NCBI RefSeq assembly: GCF_010500815.1
Contig: NZ_JAAAMG010000001.1
Coordinates: 496,001-560,000 of the forward strand
DNA from: Jiella pacifica
GTDB taxonomy: Bacteria > Pseudomonadota > Alphaproteobacteria > Rhizobiales > Rhizobiaceae
Length of the DNA: 64,000 nucleotides
Direction of reading: 5' to 3'
The translations under genes were made by a program, and so were the position numbers. This document shows, one piece after another, positions 48,493 through 57,413 of the stretch. Position 1 is the first letter of the stretch. Every line of letters begins with the position of its first letter. A model generated the notes under the pieces. It saw nothing but the letters and a program-made list of their open reading frames with translations, was not told the origin of the DNA and made no database searches.

Positions 48493-49065
48493 TTGCCCGC
48501 CAACATGGCTCCACACGAAATCCGATCCGACGGGCTCGATACGGTCGACCTCCGGCTCGATCGCGATCGCTTTCTGCGAAAGCTGGTCCGCGAGTTGAGC
48601 GGAACGATCGAGCGCCTCGTGGGGCTTGAAGAAGCCAGCGGTTATGTGGCCACGGTCGGCGGCATCATGGGGGAGTGGCTCGACGAGGCCTATCATGCCG
48701 AACTCGGCGAGGACGACTTCGATCCCGAAACGGTCGCGCGCATTTTCGTCGATCTGAAGCGGCGCATCGACGGCGGGTTCTACATCGTCGCGATCAAGCC
48801 GGACCGGATCGTTCTCCGCAATACCAGATGTCCATTCGCAGAGGACGTCGTCGGGCGGCCCTCGCTGTGCATGATGACGTCCAACGTCTTCGGTCGGATC
48901 GCCGCCGACAATCTCGGCTATGCGCGGGTCCGGCTGAAAGCGGTGATCGCCAATGGCGATCCGGAGTGTCACGTCGTTGTCTACCTCACGCCGCAGGAGG
49001 GGTTGGAAGCCGATGAACGGGAGTACTATCGCCTCAGGTCGGGTGGCGATCTCGCCGGTCTCTGA
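48493..49065 (+). CDS. MetOD1-like sensor/output domain protein
   Basis: 190 aa soluble protein. Its C-terminal half resembles methanogen output domain 1: RNTRCPFAEDVVGRPSLCMM, then VRLKAVIANGDPECHVVVYL, with three Cys that could bind a metal or act in redox sensing. The N-terminal half is helical with EWLDEAYHAELGEDDF. The start is TTG at 48493, 7 nt after GAGAGGAGG; an ATG at 48505 has bad spacing. A histidine kinase follows 10 bases after its stop. It probably supplies the sensory input to that kinase. The domain name rests on pattern recall, not a search. Confidence 0.65.
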   Translation: MPANMAPHEIRSDGLDTVDLRLDRDRFLRKLVRELSGTIERLVGLEEASGYVATVGGIMGEWLDEAYHAELGEDDFDPETVARIFVDLKRRIDGGFYIVAIKPDRIVLRNTRCPFAEDVVGRPSLCMMTSNVFGRIAADNLGYARVRLKAVIANGDPECHVVVYLTPQEGLEADEREYYRLRSGGDLAGL

Positions 49066-49075
49066 GGGCTACGAC

Positions 49076-50197
49076 ATGGCTTCGGCCGGTGACGGACTGG
49101 CGAGCCAGATCCTTGCGCAGCTCGACGTCGAGATCATGGTGACGACACCCGATGGACGCGTGGTCTACGCCAATCCGCGAGCGCAGATCGGTGCAGGCCT
49201 TCAGCCGAGGGCGCCGGCGCTGTCGTCCTTCGCGGATTACTGGTCCATCGACGATGCCTCGGACGGTAATCTCTTGCGCCGTCTTGCCGGCTCCTCCTCG
49301 TGGCAGGGAATGCGGCTGAGGCGAAGCGGTTGCTGCGGCGCCGACCAAGCCGTCGCTCTGAGGGGGCGGGGCTTTCTGGCCGATACGGCGAGCGGACGCG
49401 CCCCGCACCTGATGATCATGCAGGATCCCGGACGGGGTCGTCAGTTCGAGGAACACCGCCAGCTGATCCAGAAGCTCAATTCGGAACTTGCATACCGCCG
49501 CCGCATGGAGCAGGCGCTGAAGAACCTTCTGGCGATGCAGAAGCGGCTGCACCGCGAACTCGTTCACCGGGTGAAGAACAATCTCACGCTGCTGATATCC
49601 ATGGTCGCCGTCGGCCGGCGCCGGTCGAGCGTCCCCGCCGCCGCCGAAGAGTTCAAGCAGCTCGAGCATCGGATCATGTCCCTCGCGACGATCCACGAGC
49701 TTCTGGACCAGGAGCACGAAACCGATCACGTCGCGGCGGACAAGCTTCTGGGACGGATCTGCACCGAGCTGCAGCACTCCCTGGTGCCGCCGGGCGTGAC
49801 GCTTTCTTTCGATCTGGCGCCCATCCGGCTGCATATCTACGAGGCGACTCCCCTCGGACTGATCGTCAACGAGCTCACCACCAATGCCGTCAAGCATGCC
49901 TTTCCGGACGGGAGAAGCGGGCGGGTATCGGTGAGTCTGGTCACGCAGGTGGACGGCTCCGTGTGCGTAACGGTCGCTGACGACGGCATCGGGCTCGGCG
50001 GGGCGGCCGCGGCGACGCGCGGCTCCGGCAGCGCGATCGTCAGGGCGCTGGCCGCTCAGTTGAACGCCGAGCTGACGCGGACCGAGGACGCCGGGACGAC
50101 CTGGCGGGTCGTCTTCAAGCGGCGGCGGGACGACGATGCGGAGGAGCAGGGCGAGTTTTCGCCGCTGTCCCACCACCCGACCCTCACCTCGTGGTGA
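49076..50197 (+). CDS. HisKA_2-type sensor histidine kinase
   Basis: 373 aa cytoplasmic kinase. Residues ~10-125 are PAS-like (EIMVTTPDGRVVYANPRAQ). A coiled-coil linker (~125-155) follows, then a HisKA_2 dimerisation domain with the phospho-acceptor His in ELVHRVKNNLTLLISM (~165), and a HATPase domain with the N-box NELTTNAVKHAF and G-box DDGIGLGG. No membrane helices are present. HisKA_2 kinases often act in the alphaproteobacterial general stress response or light sensing. No response regulator is adjacent. The gene follows the MetOD1-like protein in the same transcript. It is convergent with the lipoprotein gene, overlapping it by 14 bases. Confidence 0.9.
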   Translation: MASAGDGLASQILAQLDVEIMVTTPDGRVVYANPRAQIGAGLQPRAPALSSFADYWSIDDASDGNLLRRLAGSSSWQGMRLRRSGCCGADQAVALRGRGFLADTASGRAPHLMIMQDPGRGRQFEEHRQLIQKLNSELAYRRRMEQALKNLLAMQKRLHRELVHRVKNNLTLLISMVAVGRRRSSVPAAAEEFKQLEHRIMSLATIHELLDQEHETDHVAADKLLGRICTELQHSLVPPGVTLSFDLAPIRLHIYEATPLGLIVNELTTNAVKHAFPDGRSGRVSVSLVTQVDGSVCVTVADDGIGLGGAAAATRGSGSAIVRALAAQLNAELTRTEDAGTTWRVVFKRRRDDDAEEQGEFSPLSHHPTLTSW

Positions 50198-50726
50198 CCC
50201 AGGTGAGACGCGCCGTCCGGCACGGCACGGCGTCGGCCGGCCGTCGCATCACCAGCGTCTCGTCGTCGACCTGGCTGATCGCCCCGCCGGACAGGCGCTG
50301 TGGCATCAGGATGAGGACGTAGTCGTAGCCGGCGCCCCTGCGGGCCGGCGAGCGCAGGCAGAGGCCGTAGCCCTCGACCGTTCCGGCGGGGAGGAACGCG
50401 GTGGCGCGCTCAGCCTTGCGGCGGCGGAAGACGCCGGCCGCGGTGGCGTCGGCATAGGCGATCTCGGCAGCCGAGGGCGTGCCCCCGCCCGCTGCGACGC
50501 TGGCGGTCGTGATCTCCGGCGTCGCCTGGACGCTTTGCGGGAACGATGCGGTCGGTGCGACACCGCCGACCGCGACATCTCCGTCGTTCTGGACGGCCGC
50601 CGCGGCCGACGGATCGGCCTGCGGCAGTGGATCGAGGGAGGGCATGTCGGAGGCGCTTCCGCTGACGCATGCCGCGAGAGCGGACCCCGCGACAAGGGCG
50701 AAGCCGAGGGAGCGAAGCGTGCCCAT
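50184..50726 (-). CDS. Putative lipoprotein of unknown function (180 aa)
   Basis: Signal peptide with a lipobox ALAAC at about residue 20, then a low-complexity Ala/Pro/Ser-rich linker (~22-100). A conserved-looking C-terminal part (~100-180) contains GYGLCLRSPARR and VPCRTARLTW, whose two Cys could pair. No family was recognised. It lies 5 bases after the preceding lipoprotein gene and at the end of the purC-purS-purQ transcript. Its 3' end overlaps the opposite-strand kinase gene by 14 bases. Confidence 0.7.
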   Translation of the reverse strand: MGTLRSLGFALVAGSALAACVSGSASDMPSLDPLPQADPSAAAAVQNDGDVAVGGVAPTASFPQSVQATPEITTASVAAGGGTPSAAEIAYADATAAGVFRRRKAERATAFLPAGTVEGYGLCLRSPARRGAGYDYVLILMPQRLSGGAISQVDDETLVMRRPADAVPCRTARLTWVTTR

Positions 50727-50731
50727 GGCGC

Positions 50732-51133
50732 TCAGGCCGTGCAGCCGTCGTCGCCGGCGGTCCAGCGTCCGAGATCGGCGTCGACGCGCCTTCCGAGACT
50801 CTGGCTCGTCAGCGGGCCGTAGGTGTCGATCTCAGCCGAGCCGGACTTGCCCTCGACAACGAGGAGCGGGCGCGCCTCTGGCTGGCCCTTGGGAACGAGG
50901 AGAAAGCGCGGCTTGCCGGAGAAGGAGGAAAGTTCCGGCGCCAGCGAATAGCGCGCGAAGGCTGGGTCCTTCGACTTGAACCAGCAGCGATTGGCGTCGA
51001 GCGTCAGCCGCTCCATGCGGTCGAGGCCGGTATCGGCCGTCGCCCTGGTCGGCGCGGCCGGGGGGGCGGCGCAGGCGGAGATTGCCGCGAGCGACAGGAG
51101 GGCGAAGATCGCGAGCGGCGTCTGATGGCGCAC
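50732..51133 (-). CDS. Putative lipoprotein of unknown function (133 aa)
   Basis: The GTG at 51133 has GAGGAAA at correct spacing and starts a hydrophobic signal with lipobox AISAC. The mature part contains LDANRCWFKSKDPAFARY and ends with TAGDDGCTA, with two Cys that may pair. The central strand PRFLLVPKGQPEARPLLVVEG suggests a small beta-sheet fold. I do not know the family. It begins 10 bases after the purQ stop, so it sits at the tail of a purine operon. Confidence 0.7.
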   Translation of the reverse strand: MRHQTPLAIFALLSLAAISACAAPPAAPTRATADTGLDRMERLTLDANRCWFKSKDPAFARYSLAPELSSFSGKPRFLLVPKGQPEARPLLVVEGKSGSAEIDTYGPLTSQSLGRRVDADLGRWTAGDDGCTA

Positions 51134-51143
51134 CAGCGTTTCC

Positions 51144-51824
51144 TCAGGCCGCGACGCTCTGCGAGACGCCGAGCGCGCTCTCGAAGATGCCGCGCCCGTC
51201 GGTGCCGCCATGGTCCGGCTCGATCAGGTTCTCCGGATGCGGCATCATGCCGAGAACGTTGCCGGCCGCGTTGACGATGCCGGCGATGTCGTTGATCGCG
51301 CCGTTCGGATTGGTGCCATCGGCATAGCGGAAGACGATCCGGTCGTGATCCTGAAGCGCCTTCAGGGTCGCCTCGTCGGCGAAATAATTGCCGTCGTGAT
51401 GGGCGACCGGACAGCGGATGATCTGGCCCTGCTCATAGGCCGTGGAAAACCGTGTCCGCGCGTTGGTCACTTCGAGCTTCACCTCGCGGCAGACGAAACG
51501 CAGCGCCGCGTTGCGCATCAGCGCGCCGGGCAGGAGCCCCGCCTCGCAGAGGATCTGGAAGCCGTTGCAGACGCCGAGGACGGGAACGCCCTTCGCCGCG
51601 GCCTCGGCGACGGCCCGCATCACCGGCGAGCGGGCGGCGATGGCGCCGGCCCTGAGATAGTCGCCGAAGGAAAACCCGCCGGGCACGACCACGAGATCGA
51701 CGTCGGGCAGGGCAGTTTCCGTCTGCCAGACGGTCGCCGGCACCTTGCCGGTGATCGTCGTCAGCGCCGCGATCATGTCGCGGTCGCGGTTGAGGCCGGG
51801 GAGAAGGACGACGGCGGTTTTCAT
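51144..51824 (-). CDS. purQ: Phosphoribosylformylglycinamidine synthase subunit I (glutaminase)
   Basis: 226 aa class I glutamine amidotransferase giving ammonia to PurL. The nucleophile Cys is in [19 protein letters not shown] (~86), with the catalytic His/Glu in [11 protein letters not shown] near the C-terminus. The N-terminal [13 protein letters not shown] is usual for PurQ. The ATG overlaps the stop of the 85-aa coiled-coil gene by 4 nt, so translation is coupled. The order purC-purS-orf-purQ is conserved in rhizobia. Confidence 0.96.
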   Translation of the reverse strand: MKTAVVLLPGLNRDRDMIAALTTITGKVPATVWQTETALPDVDLVVVPGGFSFGDYLRAGAIAARSPVMRAVAEAAAKGVPVLGVCNGFQILCEAGLLPGALMRNAALRFVCREVKLEVTNARTRFSTAYEQGQIIRCPVAHHDGNYFADEATLKALQDHDRIVFRYADGTNPNGAINDIAGIVNAAGNVLGMMPHPENLIEPDHGGTDGRGIFESALGVSQSVAA

Positions 51825-52078
51825 CGATCGTGCTCGAAAGGTGTGTGCGGCTCGGCCATCTCGCGAAGATCGAGCCGGCGCTCGATACGCTCCAGCCGCT
51901 CGTCGTGCCGGTCGAACCGCAAATAGATGTTGTGAATGTCGTTCTGCATCGAGAGCATGTGACCGCGCATCGATATCAGCTCTTGTCGAATGCTCTGCTG
52001 GCCGTGCCGAAGCTCGGATACATCCGCCTGAATCTTCAGGACTTCGTAAATCAAGTCGCTAGTCACCTCGGCCATCAC
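51821..52078 (-). CDS. Small coiled-coil protein within the purine operon
   Basis: 85 aa helical protein. The stretch [20 protein letters not shown] and the heptad-like [12 protein letters not shown] region predict a coiled coil throughout. No enzyme motif is visible. It lies between purS (11 bases before) and purQ (4-nt overlap). Coupling to purQ suggests a scaffold or assembly role for the PurLQS complex, but this is inference; it may be a neutral passenger. Confidence 0.8.
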   Translation of the reverse strand: MMAEVTSDLIYEVLKIQADVSELRHGQQSIRQELISMRGHMLSMQNDIHNIYLRFDRHDERLERIERRLDLREMAEPHTPFEHDR

Positions 52079-52089
52079 GACGATTCCTG

Positions 52090-52338
52090 CTACCCGTGGT
52101 CGATTTCCACAGCATAGTTCTCGATCACCGTGTTAGCGAGGAGCTGCTCGCACATGGCGTCGAGCCTGGTCTTGGCGCTGGCCGCGTCGTCGCCTTCGAG
52201 GGTGACGTCGAAGACCTTGCCCTGGCGCACCTGGCCGACGCCCTCGATGCCGAGATTGGACAGGGCGGATTCGATCGCCTTGCCCTGGGGGTCGAGAACG
52301 CCGGTCTTCAGCGTGACGATGATGCGGGCCTTGATCAT
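52090..52338 (-). CDS. purS: Phosphoribosylformylglycinamidine synthase subunit PurS
   Basis: 82 aa bridging subunit that joins PurL and PurQ and shapes the ammonia channel. The sequence ARIIVTLKTGVLDPQGKAIE and VRQGKVFDVTLEG are typical of the PurS ferredoxin-like dimer, and CEQLLANTVIENYAVEI ends it. It is a separate gene, as in all small-PurL systems. It follows purC by 94 bases. Confidence 0.96.
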   Translation of the reverse strand: MIKARIIVTLKTGVLDPQGKAIESALSNLGIEGVGQVRQGKVFDVTLEGDDAASAKTRLDAMCEQLLANTVIENYAVEIDHG

Positions 52339-52432
52339 TGGTCCTCTGCAGTCCTCTGAGCGGGAATGCGTCTTTCGCTGGAATAAACCAGCTTGAGTGC
52401 CGGTGCCGGCTGTTTCACGGGCCTTCGCCGCT

Positions 52433-53197
52433 TCACTTGACCAACACCGGCCCGGAGGGGCGGGGCGGCTCGTTTTCGTTCATGATGCCGAGGCGGCGCG
52501 CCACTTCCTGATAGGCCTCGACGAGGCCGCCCATGTCGCGGCGGAAGCGGTCCTTGTCGAGCTTGTCGTTGGTCTGGACGTCCCAGAGGCGGCAACTGTC
52601 CGGCGAGATCTCGTCGGCGACGACGATGCGCATCATGTCGCCCTCGAACAGCCGGCCGGTCTCGATCTTGAAGTCGACGAGCTGGATGCCGACGCCGAGG
52701 AAGAGGCCGGAGAGGAAATCGTTGACCCTGATCGCCAGGGCCATGATGTCGTCGATCTCCTGCGGGCTCGCCCAGCCGAAGGCGGTGATGTGTTCTTCGG
52801 AGACGAGCGGATCGTCGAGCGCGTCGGCCTTGTAGTAGAACTCGATGATCGAACGCGGCAGCACCGTGCCTTCCTCGATGCCGAGGCGCTTGGCCAGCGA
52901 GCCGGCGGCGACGTTGCGCACCACGACCTCGAGCGGAATGATCTCGACTTCCTTGATCAGCTGCTCGCGCATGTTGAGCCGGCGGATGAAGTGCGTCGGG
53001 ATGCCCATCTTGTTCAGATGGGTGAAGACGTATTCGGAGATCCGGTTGTTCAGGACGCCCTTGCCGTCGACGACCTCATGCTTCTTCTTGTTGAAGGCCG
53101 TCGCGTCGTCCTTGAAGAACTGAACGAGGGTACCGGGCTCGGGGCCTTCGTAAAGGATCTTGCCCTTGCCTTCGTAGATTCGGCGGCGACGTGTCAT
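52433..53197 (-). CDS. purC: SAICAR synthetase
   Basis: 254 aa enzyme ligating aspartate to CAIR in purine synthesis. Motifs are [20 protein letters not shown] at the N-terminus (ATP-binding strand and Gly loop), [18 protein letters not shown], and [14 protein letters not shown] with the catalytic Asp/Glu of the second half. The ATG at 53197 fits. It is the first gene of the purC-purS-orf85-purQ-lipoprotein transcript. The 358 bases upstream hold no gene; a -10 region could not be fixed. Confidence 0.96.
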   Translation of the reverse strand: MTRRRRIYEGKGKILYEGPEPGTLVQFFKDDATAFNKKKHEVVDGKGVLNNRISEYVFTHLNKMGIPTHFIRRLNMREQLIKEVEIIPLEVVVRNVAAGSLAKRLGIEEGTVLPRSIIEFYYKADALDDPLVSEEHITAFGWASPQEIDDIMALAIRVNDFLSGLFLGVGIQLVDFKIETGRLFEGDMMRIVVADEISPDSCRLWDVQTNDKLDKDRFRRDMGGLVEAYQEVARRLGIMNENEPPRPSGPVLVK

Positions 53198-53555
53198 CAG
53201 AAGTACTCTATCATGGTAAGGCACCGCCCGGCGGGAATCGCCTGAGGACGGGCGCATATCGAGCGGCTCAATAGACCAAAAGGTCCGGCATCACAATCGG
53301 CCGAGCCGTTGCGAAGAGGGATGTGGTGGTTTGTACACCGATTGCCAGCCTCCGGTCTCGGTGCTTCACCCGATCCGGGGGCCGGACGTGACGCCCGGAT
53401 CTGCCGCCGCGTCGCTTGCCGAGAGCCGGTTGGCCGCTGTCATCGGTCCGTCGCGGTTTCGACGTAGGCTCTGCCGGGTCAGCCGGTCCGCAGATCGTCG
53501 TCGAGCCGTTCGCCCGGTCATGGCGCTGATGCGGCGGCGCTTATGCTAAGGCGTT
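53198..53555. other. Region upstream of purC, before tRNA-Cys
   Basis: 358 bases with no credible gene. A hairpin is possible between GATCCGGG (around 53372) and CCCGGATC (around 53394). No purine riboswitch pattern was seen. It must contain the purC promoter. Confidence 0.5.
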
Positions 53556-53629
53556 TGGAGGCCTCGGCCGGAATCGAACCGGCGTGCAAGGATTTGCAGT
53601 CCTCTGCGTAACCACTCCGCCACGAGGCC
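53556..53629 (-). tRNA. tRNA-Cys (anticodon GCA)
   Basis: 74 nt with the CCA end encoded. The acceptor GGCCTCG pairs with CGAGGCC. The anticodon stem GAGGA/TCCTT closes the loop CTGCAAA with anticodon GCA. The T arm GCCGGTTCGATTCCGGC is perfect. The D stem GCG/CGC is short, as usual. No intron or odd base was seen. Confidence 0.95.
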
Positions 53630-53757
53630 TCACCGGCGCTCTACCTACTGACACGCCTGCCGTTTCGCAAGGGGCCAAAACACCCCGGCTGGGGAAAAGA
53701 GCTGGCAGCGCCCGTTCCCTGCAGCCCGTCGGCCCGCATGTTCTCTGACCGCGAATG

Positions 53758-55020
53758 CTACCGCTCCGGCGGTGTCCAGTCGGCGGGCGGAGCATTCCGC
53801 CGCCGCAGGCGCAAAGCGAGCCCGATCGCGACGCCCGCGCCGATCGCGATGGTCAGATCGGTGAAGACCGTGAGCAGCAGCGTCTGCGCGATCAGGAACC
53901 GGTCCGACGGCCGGGCGGCGAGGCGTGCCGGCCACCGATGCGGCTCGCTCATGTTCCAGGCGGTTATGATCAAAAGCGCCGCGAGCGCCGGCAGAGCCAA
54001 CTGGCCGACGAGCGGCGCGAACAGCATCATCGCGGCCAGGATCGTCAGCGCGTGGACGATCCCCGCGACCGGCGTCTTGCCGCCGGCCCGCACGTTGGTT
54101 GCCGTCCGCGCGATCGCTCCGGTCGCCGGAAGGCCTCCGAACAGGGCCGATCCGAGATTGGCGGCGCCCTGGGCGATGACTTCGGCGTTCGGCCGGTGCT
54201 GGCCGCCGATCATGCGATCGGCGACCATGGCGGAAAGCAGCGACTCGACGCCCGCCAGAAAGGCGATGACGAGGGCGGACGGCAGCAACTCCTGCATCCG
54301 CACCAACGAAACCGCCGGAAGCGAGGGTTCCGGCAGCGAGGATGGCAATTCGCCGAAGCTCGTCGTGATCGTCGCGACGGGCAGGTCGAGCAGCGCGACC
54401 GCGCCTGACGTCAGCGCGACGGCGATGATCGGCCCGGGAAAGGCGGGGGCGAGCCGCCGCATGACGACGATCAGGATCGCGGTGGCGACGCCGATCCCGG
54501 CCGCCGCGAGGCTGAGACTCTCCCGCGCCGCGAAAAGCGTCGCCATCTTCGGCGCGAAGTCGGCCGGCAGGGAGACGACGTCGAGGCCGAGGAAGTCCTT
54601 GAGCTGGCTTGCCGCGATGATGATGGCGATGCCGATGGTGAAGCCGTCGATCACCGCCTCGGGCACATGGGCGACGAGCGCACCCGCCCGCAGGAACCCG
54701 GCGACGAGGAGGATGACCCCCGCCATCAAGGTGGCGAGCACGAGCCCGTCGTAGCCATGTTCCGCGATCACCGCGAAGACGACGACGATGAAGGCGCCGG
54801 TCGGGCCGCCGATCTGGACGCGGCTGCCGCCGAGAGCCGAGATCAGGAACCCCGCGACCACCGCTGTCACCAGTCCCGTCGCCGGGGGCGCGCCTGAAGC
54901 GATCGCGATGGCGATCGACAGCGGCAGCGCCACCATGGCGACCGTGACGCCGGCGATCAGGTCGGCGACAAACAGCCGTCCGGTATAGCCGGGCAGGGTG
55001 GTGAGAATCTTCGGCTTCAA
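53758..55020 (-). CDS. SulP family inorganic anion transporter lacking STAS domain
   Basis: 420 aa membrane transporter with about 11 helices. The family start is FVADLIAGVTVAMVALPLSIA; then come SRVQIGGPTGAFIVV and the FGGLPATGAIARTATNVRAGG loop near helix 8. The usual cytoplasmic STAS domain (~120 aa after the last helix) is missing: the protein stops shortly after ALRLRRRN. SulP proteins move sulfate, bicarbonate or dicarboxylates. With the STAS domain gone, regulation must differ, or it is a natural short form. The gene is divergent from ddl across 570 bases. Confidence 0.9.
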   Translation of the reverse strand: MKPKILTTLPGYTGRLFVADLIAGVTVAMVALPLSIAIAIASGAPPATGLVTAVVAGFLISALGGSRVQIGGPTGAFIVVVFAVIAEHGYDGLVLATLMAGVILLVAGFLRAGALVAHVPEAVIDGFTIGIAIIIAASQLKDFLGLDVVSLPADFAPKMATLFAARESLSLAAAGIGVATAILIVVMRRLAPAFPGPIIAVALTSGAVALLDLPVATITTSFGELPSSLPEPSLPAVSLVRMQELLPSALVIAFLAGVESLLSAMVADRMIGGQHRPNAEVIAQGAANLGSALFGGLPATGAIARTATNVRAGGKTPVAGIVHALTILAAMMLFAPLVGQLALPALAALLIITAWNMSEPHRWPARLAARPSDRFLIAQTLLLTVFTDLTIAIGAGVAIGLALRLRRRNAPPADWTPPER

Positions 55021-55590
55021 CCCGGTCCCCTTTCCTCGCTTCGAACCTTTTCTGGTCCTGTCCTACCGTCGTCGGGCCGCCCATCGTGCGGGCTGATCTG
55101 GCGATGGAAGAATGACAGGCTTGCCGCCGGAGGAGATGGCGGTGCGGCCGATGCGTCTCGCCACGACCTCGTCAGGGCCTTCGACCGCTCTTGGCATTCG
55201 ATTCGTATCCGGAGAGCACATGGCGACAGCGGTGGCCGGTCCCGCGGCGGACAGCTTCTCGATGGCGGCTTCGGGTGCCGGCCCGATTTTGCCGACGCCG
55301 ACGGAAGCAGAGGCGCACGACGTGGCGGCCATTTTTGTCGATGAGTTGTCTCGAATGTAACTCTCGAACTTGCGGCCGTCGAGCGAAAACGAGCGGAACT
55401 CCCGGCTCGGGCATGCTGGAAACTCCGTCCGATCCGCGACCCCGATTTTCCGCCCGCAGTGACGCCTAGATGCGGCCCCGGGCCCGGATCTTTCAAATTT
55501 CTTGCTTTCGCCACAGTCGGTTAACCGACGCTTAACCATCGATCTGCGAAAGATTGAATCAAACCCTTCGTTAATTCTTGGGTAGCGGGT
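55021..55590. other. Divergent region between SulP gene and ddl
   Basis: 570 bases. The right end carries a CtrA box (55521-55535) and a GANTC methylation site (55556-55560). A plus-strand open frame of 82 codons (55112-55360) has moderately coding-like third positions but no family match or clear ribosome site. I left it out as a gene. The left end holds the SulP promoter. Confidence 0.55.
55521..55535 (+). promoter_or_regulatory. CtrA binding box upstream of ddl-ftsQAZ
   Basis: TTAACCGACGCTTAA is an exact TTAA-N7-TTAA CtrA site, with CC after the second TTAA as in the fuller consensus. It lies 56 bases before the ddl start. A CcrM-type GAATC at 55556-55560 is between them. Cell-cycle control of the division cluster is the expected meaning. 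Confidence 0.75.
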
Positions 55591-56517
55591 GTGATGGCGA
55601 AGCATGTGGCGGTGTTGATGGGCGGATTCTCGTCGGAGCGGCCGGTCAGCCTCTCTTCGGGGAAGGCCTGTGCCGACGCGATCGAAGCGCTCGGCCATCG
55701 CGTCACGCGCCTCGACGTCGGTCGCGACGTCGCCCAGCGGCTCGCCGAGATCGCGCCGGACGTCGCCTTCAACGCGCTGCACGGCCCGTTCGGCGAGGAC
55801 GGCACGATCCAGGGCATCCTCGAATATCTGCAGATTCCCTATACCCATTCCGGTGTGCTCGCCTCGGCTCTGGCGATGCACAAGGAGCGGGCGAAGATCG
55901 TCGCCAAGGCGACCGGCGTGCCGGTGGCCGAAGCGAAGGTGCTGCATCGGCTCGACGCGGCGCCAGCCCACGTCATGTCGCCGCCTTACGTCATCAAGCC
56001 CGTCGCCGAAGGCTCGAGCTTCGGCGTCCTGATCGTCCGCGAGGATCAGTCGAAGCCCCCGCAGGAACTCTATTCGAGCGCCTGGCCCTATGGCGACACG
56101 GTGATGGTCGAGCGTTACGTCGCCGGCCGTGAGCTCACCTGCGCGGTGATGGGCGACGTCGCCCTCGACGTCTGCGAGATCGTGCCTGAGGGCCACGCCT
56201 TCTACGACTACGATTCCAAGTATGCGCCGGGCGGTTCGCGCCATGTGGTGCCGGCGGAGATTCCGAAAAAGGTGGCGCGGCGCGTCCAGGAACATTCGCT
56301 CGCCGCCCACAAGGCGATGGGCTGCCGCGGCGTGAGCCGGTCCGATTTTCGCTATGACGACCGCTTCGGCGAGGGCGGCGAACTGATCTGGCTGGAGGTG
56401 AACACCCAGCCCGGCATGACGCCGACCTCGCTCGTTCCCGACATCGCGAAGGCCGCCGGGCACAGCTTCGACGATCTTATCGGCTGGATGGTGGAGGACG
56501 CCTCTTGCGCCCGCTGA
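55591..56517 (+). CDS. ddl: D-alanine--D-alanine ligase
   Basis: 308 aa ATP-grasp enzyme joining two D-alanines for peptidoglycan. It starts [20 protein letters not shown], then has [15 protein letters not shown], the omega-loop region [13 protein letters not shown] and the metal site [18 protein letters not shown]. The GTG at 55591 or the ATG at 55594 can start it. It overlaps ftsQ by 13 nt. In relatives murC and murB lie upstream; here the upstream neighbour is a transporter, so the cluster has been cut at this point. Confidence 0.95.
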   Translation: MMAKHVAVLMGGFSSERPVSLSSGKACADAIEALGHRVTRLDVGRDVAQRLAEIAPDVAFNALHGPFGEDGTIQGILEYLQIPYTHSGVLASALAMHKERAKIVAKATGVPVAEAKVLHRLDAAPAHVMSPPYVIKPVAEGSSFGVLIVREDQSKPPQELYSSAWPYGDTVMVERYVAGRELTCAVMGDVALDVCEIVPEGHAFYDYDSKYAPGGSRHVVPAEIPKKVARRVQEHSLAAHKAMGCRGVSRSDFRYDDRFGEGGELIWLEVNTQPGMTPTSLVPDIAKAAGHSFDDLIGWMVEDASCAR

Positions 56518-57413
56518 ACGCCAGAACCGATCCATCGACGGGTTGGAGCGGCGCCCGGATGCCGCTCATCGCAAGCCGCATGGCGCGCCGTCTCTCCGGT
56601 TTCGTCGTCACCGCCTCCCATCTGCGGCTGCCGAGCTTCGGGGTGCTGGCCTTCGCCGTCGTCGGTGGCGCTGTGGTCTACGGCGTCACGACCGGGGGAC
56701 ACACCGGTGCGGTGCTGGACGGCCTCGGCCAGCCGCTCGGCTTCTCGATCGAGAAGGTGGCGGTGCACGGCAACAGCGAGACTTCGGAGATCGACGTTCT
56801 CCAGGCTCTCTGGCAGACCGGTTCGCAGACCCTCCTGTCGCTCGATCCGACCGAAGCCCGGCAGACCCTGGAATCGATGCCGTGGATCGACCGCGCGTCG
56901 GTCTCGAAGATCTTTCCGGACCGGGTGACGATCGATCTCGACGAGCATCGCCCCTATGCGATCTGGCAGACCGACAGGTCCTTCTACGTCGTCAATCGCG
57001 AAGGCAAGAAAATCGTCCCCTACGTGCCGGGACGCTTCGACGCCCTGCCGGTCGTGGTTGGCAATGGCGCGGCGGGGGCTGCCGCCGGCATCGTCGACGA
57101 GATGGAGGGATTTCCCGAGTTTCGCGCAAGGGTGCGGGCGTATGTTCGCGTGGGCAGCCGCCGCTGGGACATCGAGATGAAGAACGGTGTCGTCATCCGG
57201 CTGCCGGAAGACAAACCCTTGGAGGCCGTGGCGCAGGTCGTGCGTATGGACAAGGAAAACACGCTGCTCGAGCGCGACATCGCGATGGTCGACATGCGGC
57301 TTTCCGATCGCGTCGTGGTTCGGCTGACGGAAGATTCTCTCTCCCGGCGCAAGCAGCGCCTCGAAGAACGCGCGAAGCTGATCAAGCGCCTTGGCAAGGA
57401 CAAGCCGGTATGA
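56505..57413 (+). CDS. ftsQ: Cell division protein FtsQ
   Basis: 302 aa bitopic divisome protein. The cytoplasmic N-terminus (~1-45) is basic, and one membrane helix ([17 protein letters not shown]) follows. The POTRA domain begins [21 protein letters not shown], and a beta domain includes [20 protein letters not shown] and [10 protein letters not shown]. FtsQ bridges early and late divisome parts (FtsBL). The TTG at 56505 lies inside the ddl 3' end; a later ATG (56559) is an alternative. ftsA begins 4 nt before its stop. Confidence 0.93.
   Translation: MRPLNARTDPSTGWSGARMPLIASRMARRLSGFVVTASHLRLPSFGVLAFAVVGGAVVYGVTTGGHTGAVLDGLGQPLGFSIEKVAVHGNSETSEIDVLQALWQTGSQTLLSLDPTEARQTLESMPWIDRASVSKIFPDRVTIDLDEHRPYAIWQTDRSFYVVNREGKKIVPYVPGRFDALPVVVGNGAAGAAAGIVDEMEGFPEFRARVRAYVRVGSRRWDIEMKNGVVIRLPEDKPLEAVAQVVRMDKENTLLERDIAMVDMRLSDRVVVRLTEDSLSRRKQRLEERAKLIKRLGKDKPV

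Noticed and set aside
55112-55360. 82-codon plus-strand open frame upstream of ddl
   Set aside because: Third-position bias is moderately coding-like, but there is no clear ribosome site or homologue I recognise; kept only as a note.
55063-56535. 490-codon minus-strand open frame
   Set aside because: It is antisense to ddl, which is certain; the part beyond ddl has no recognisable domain.
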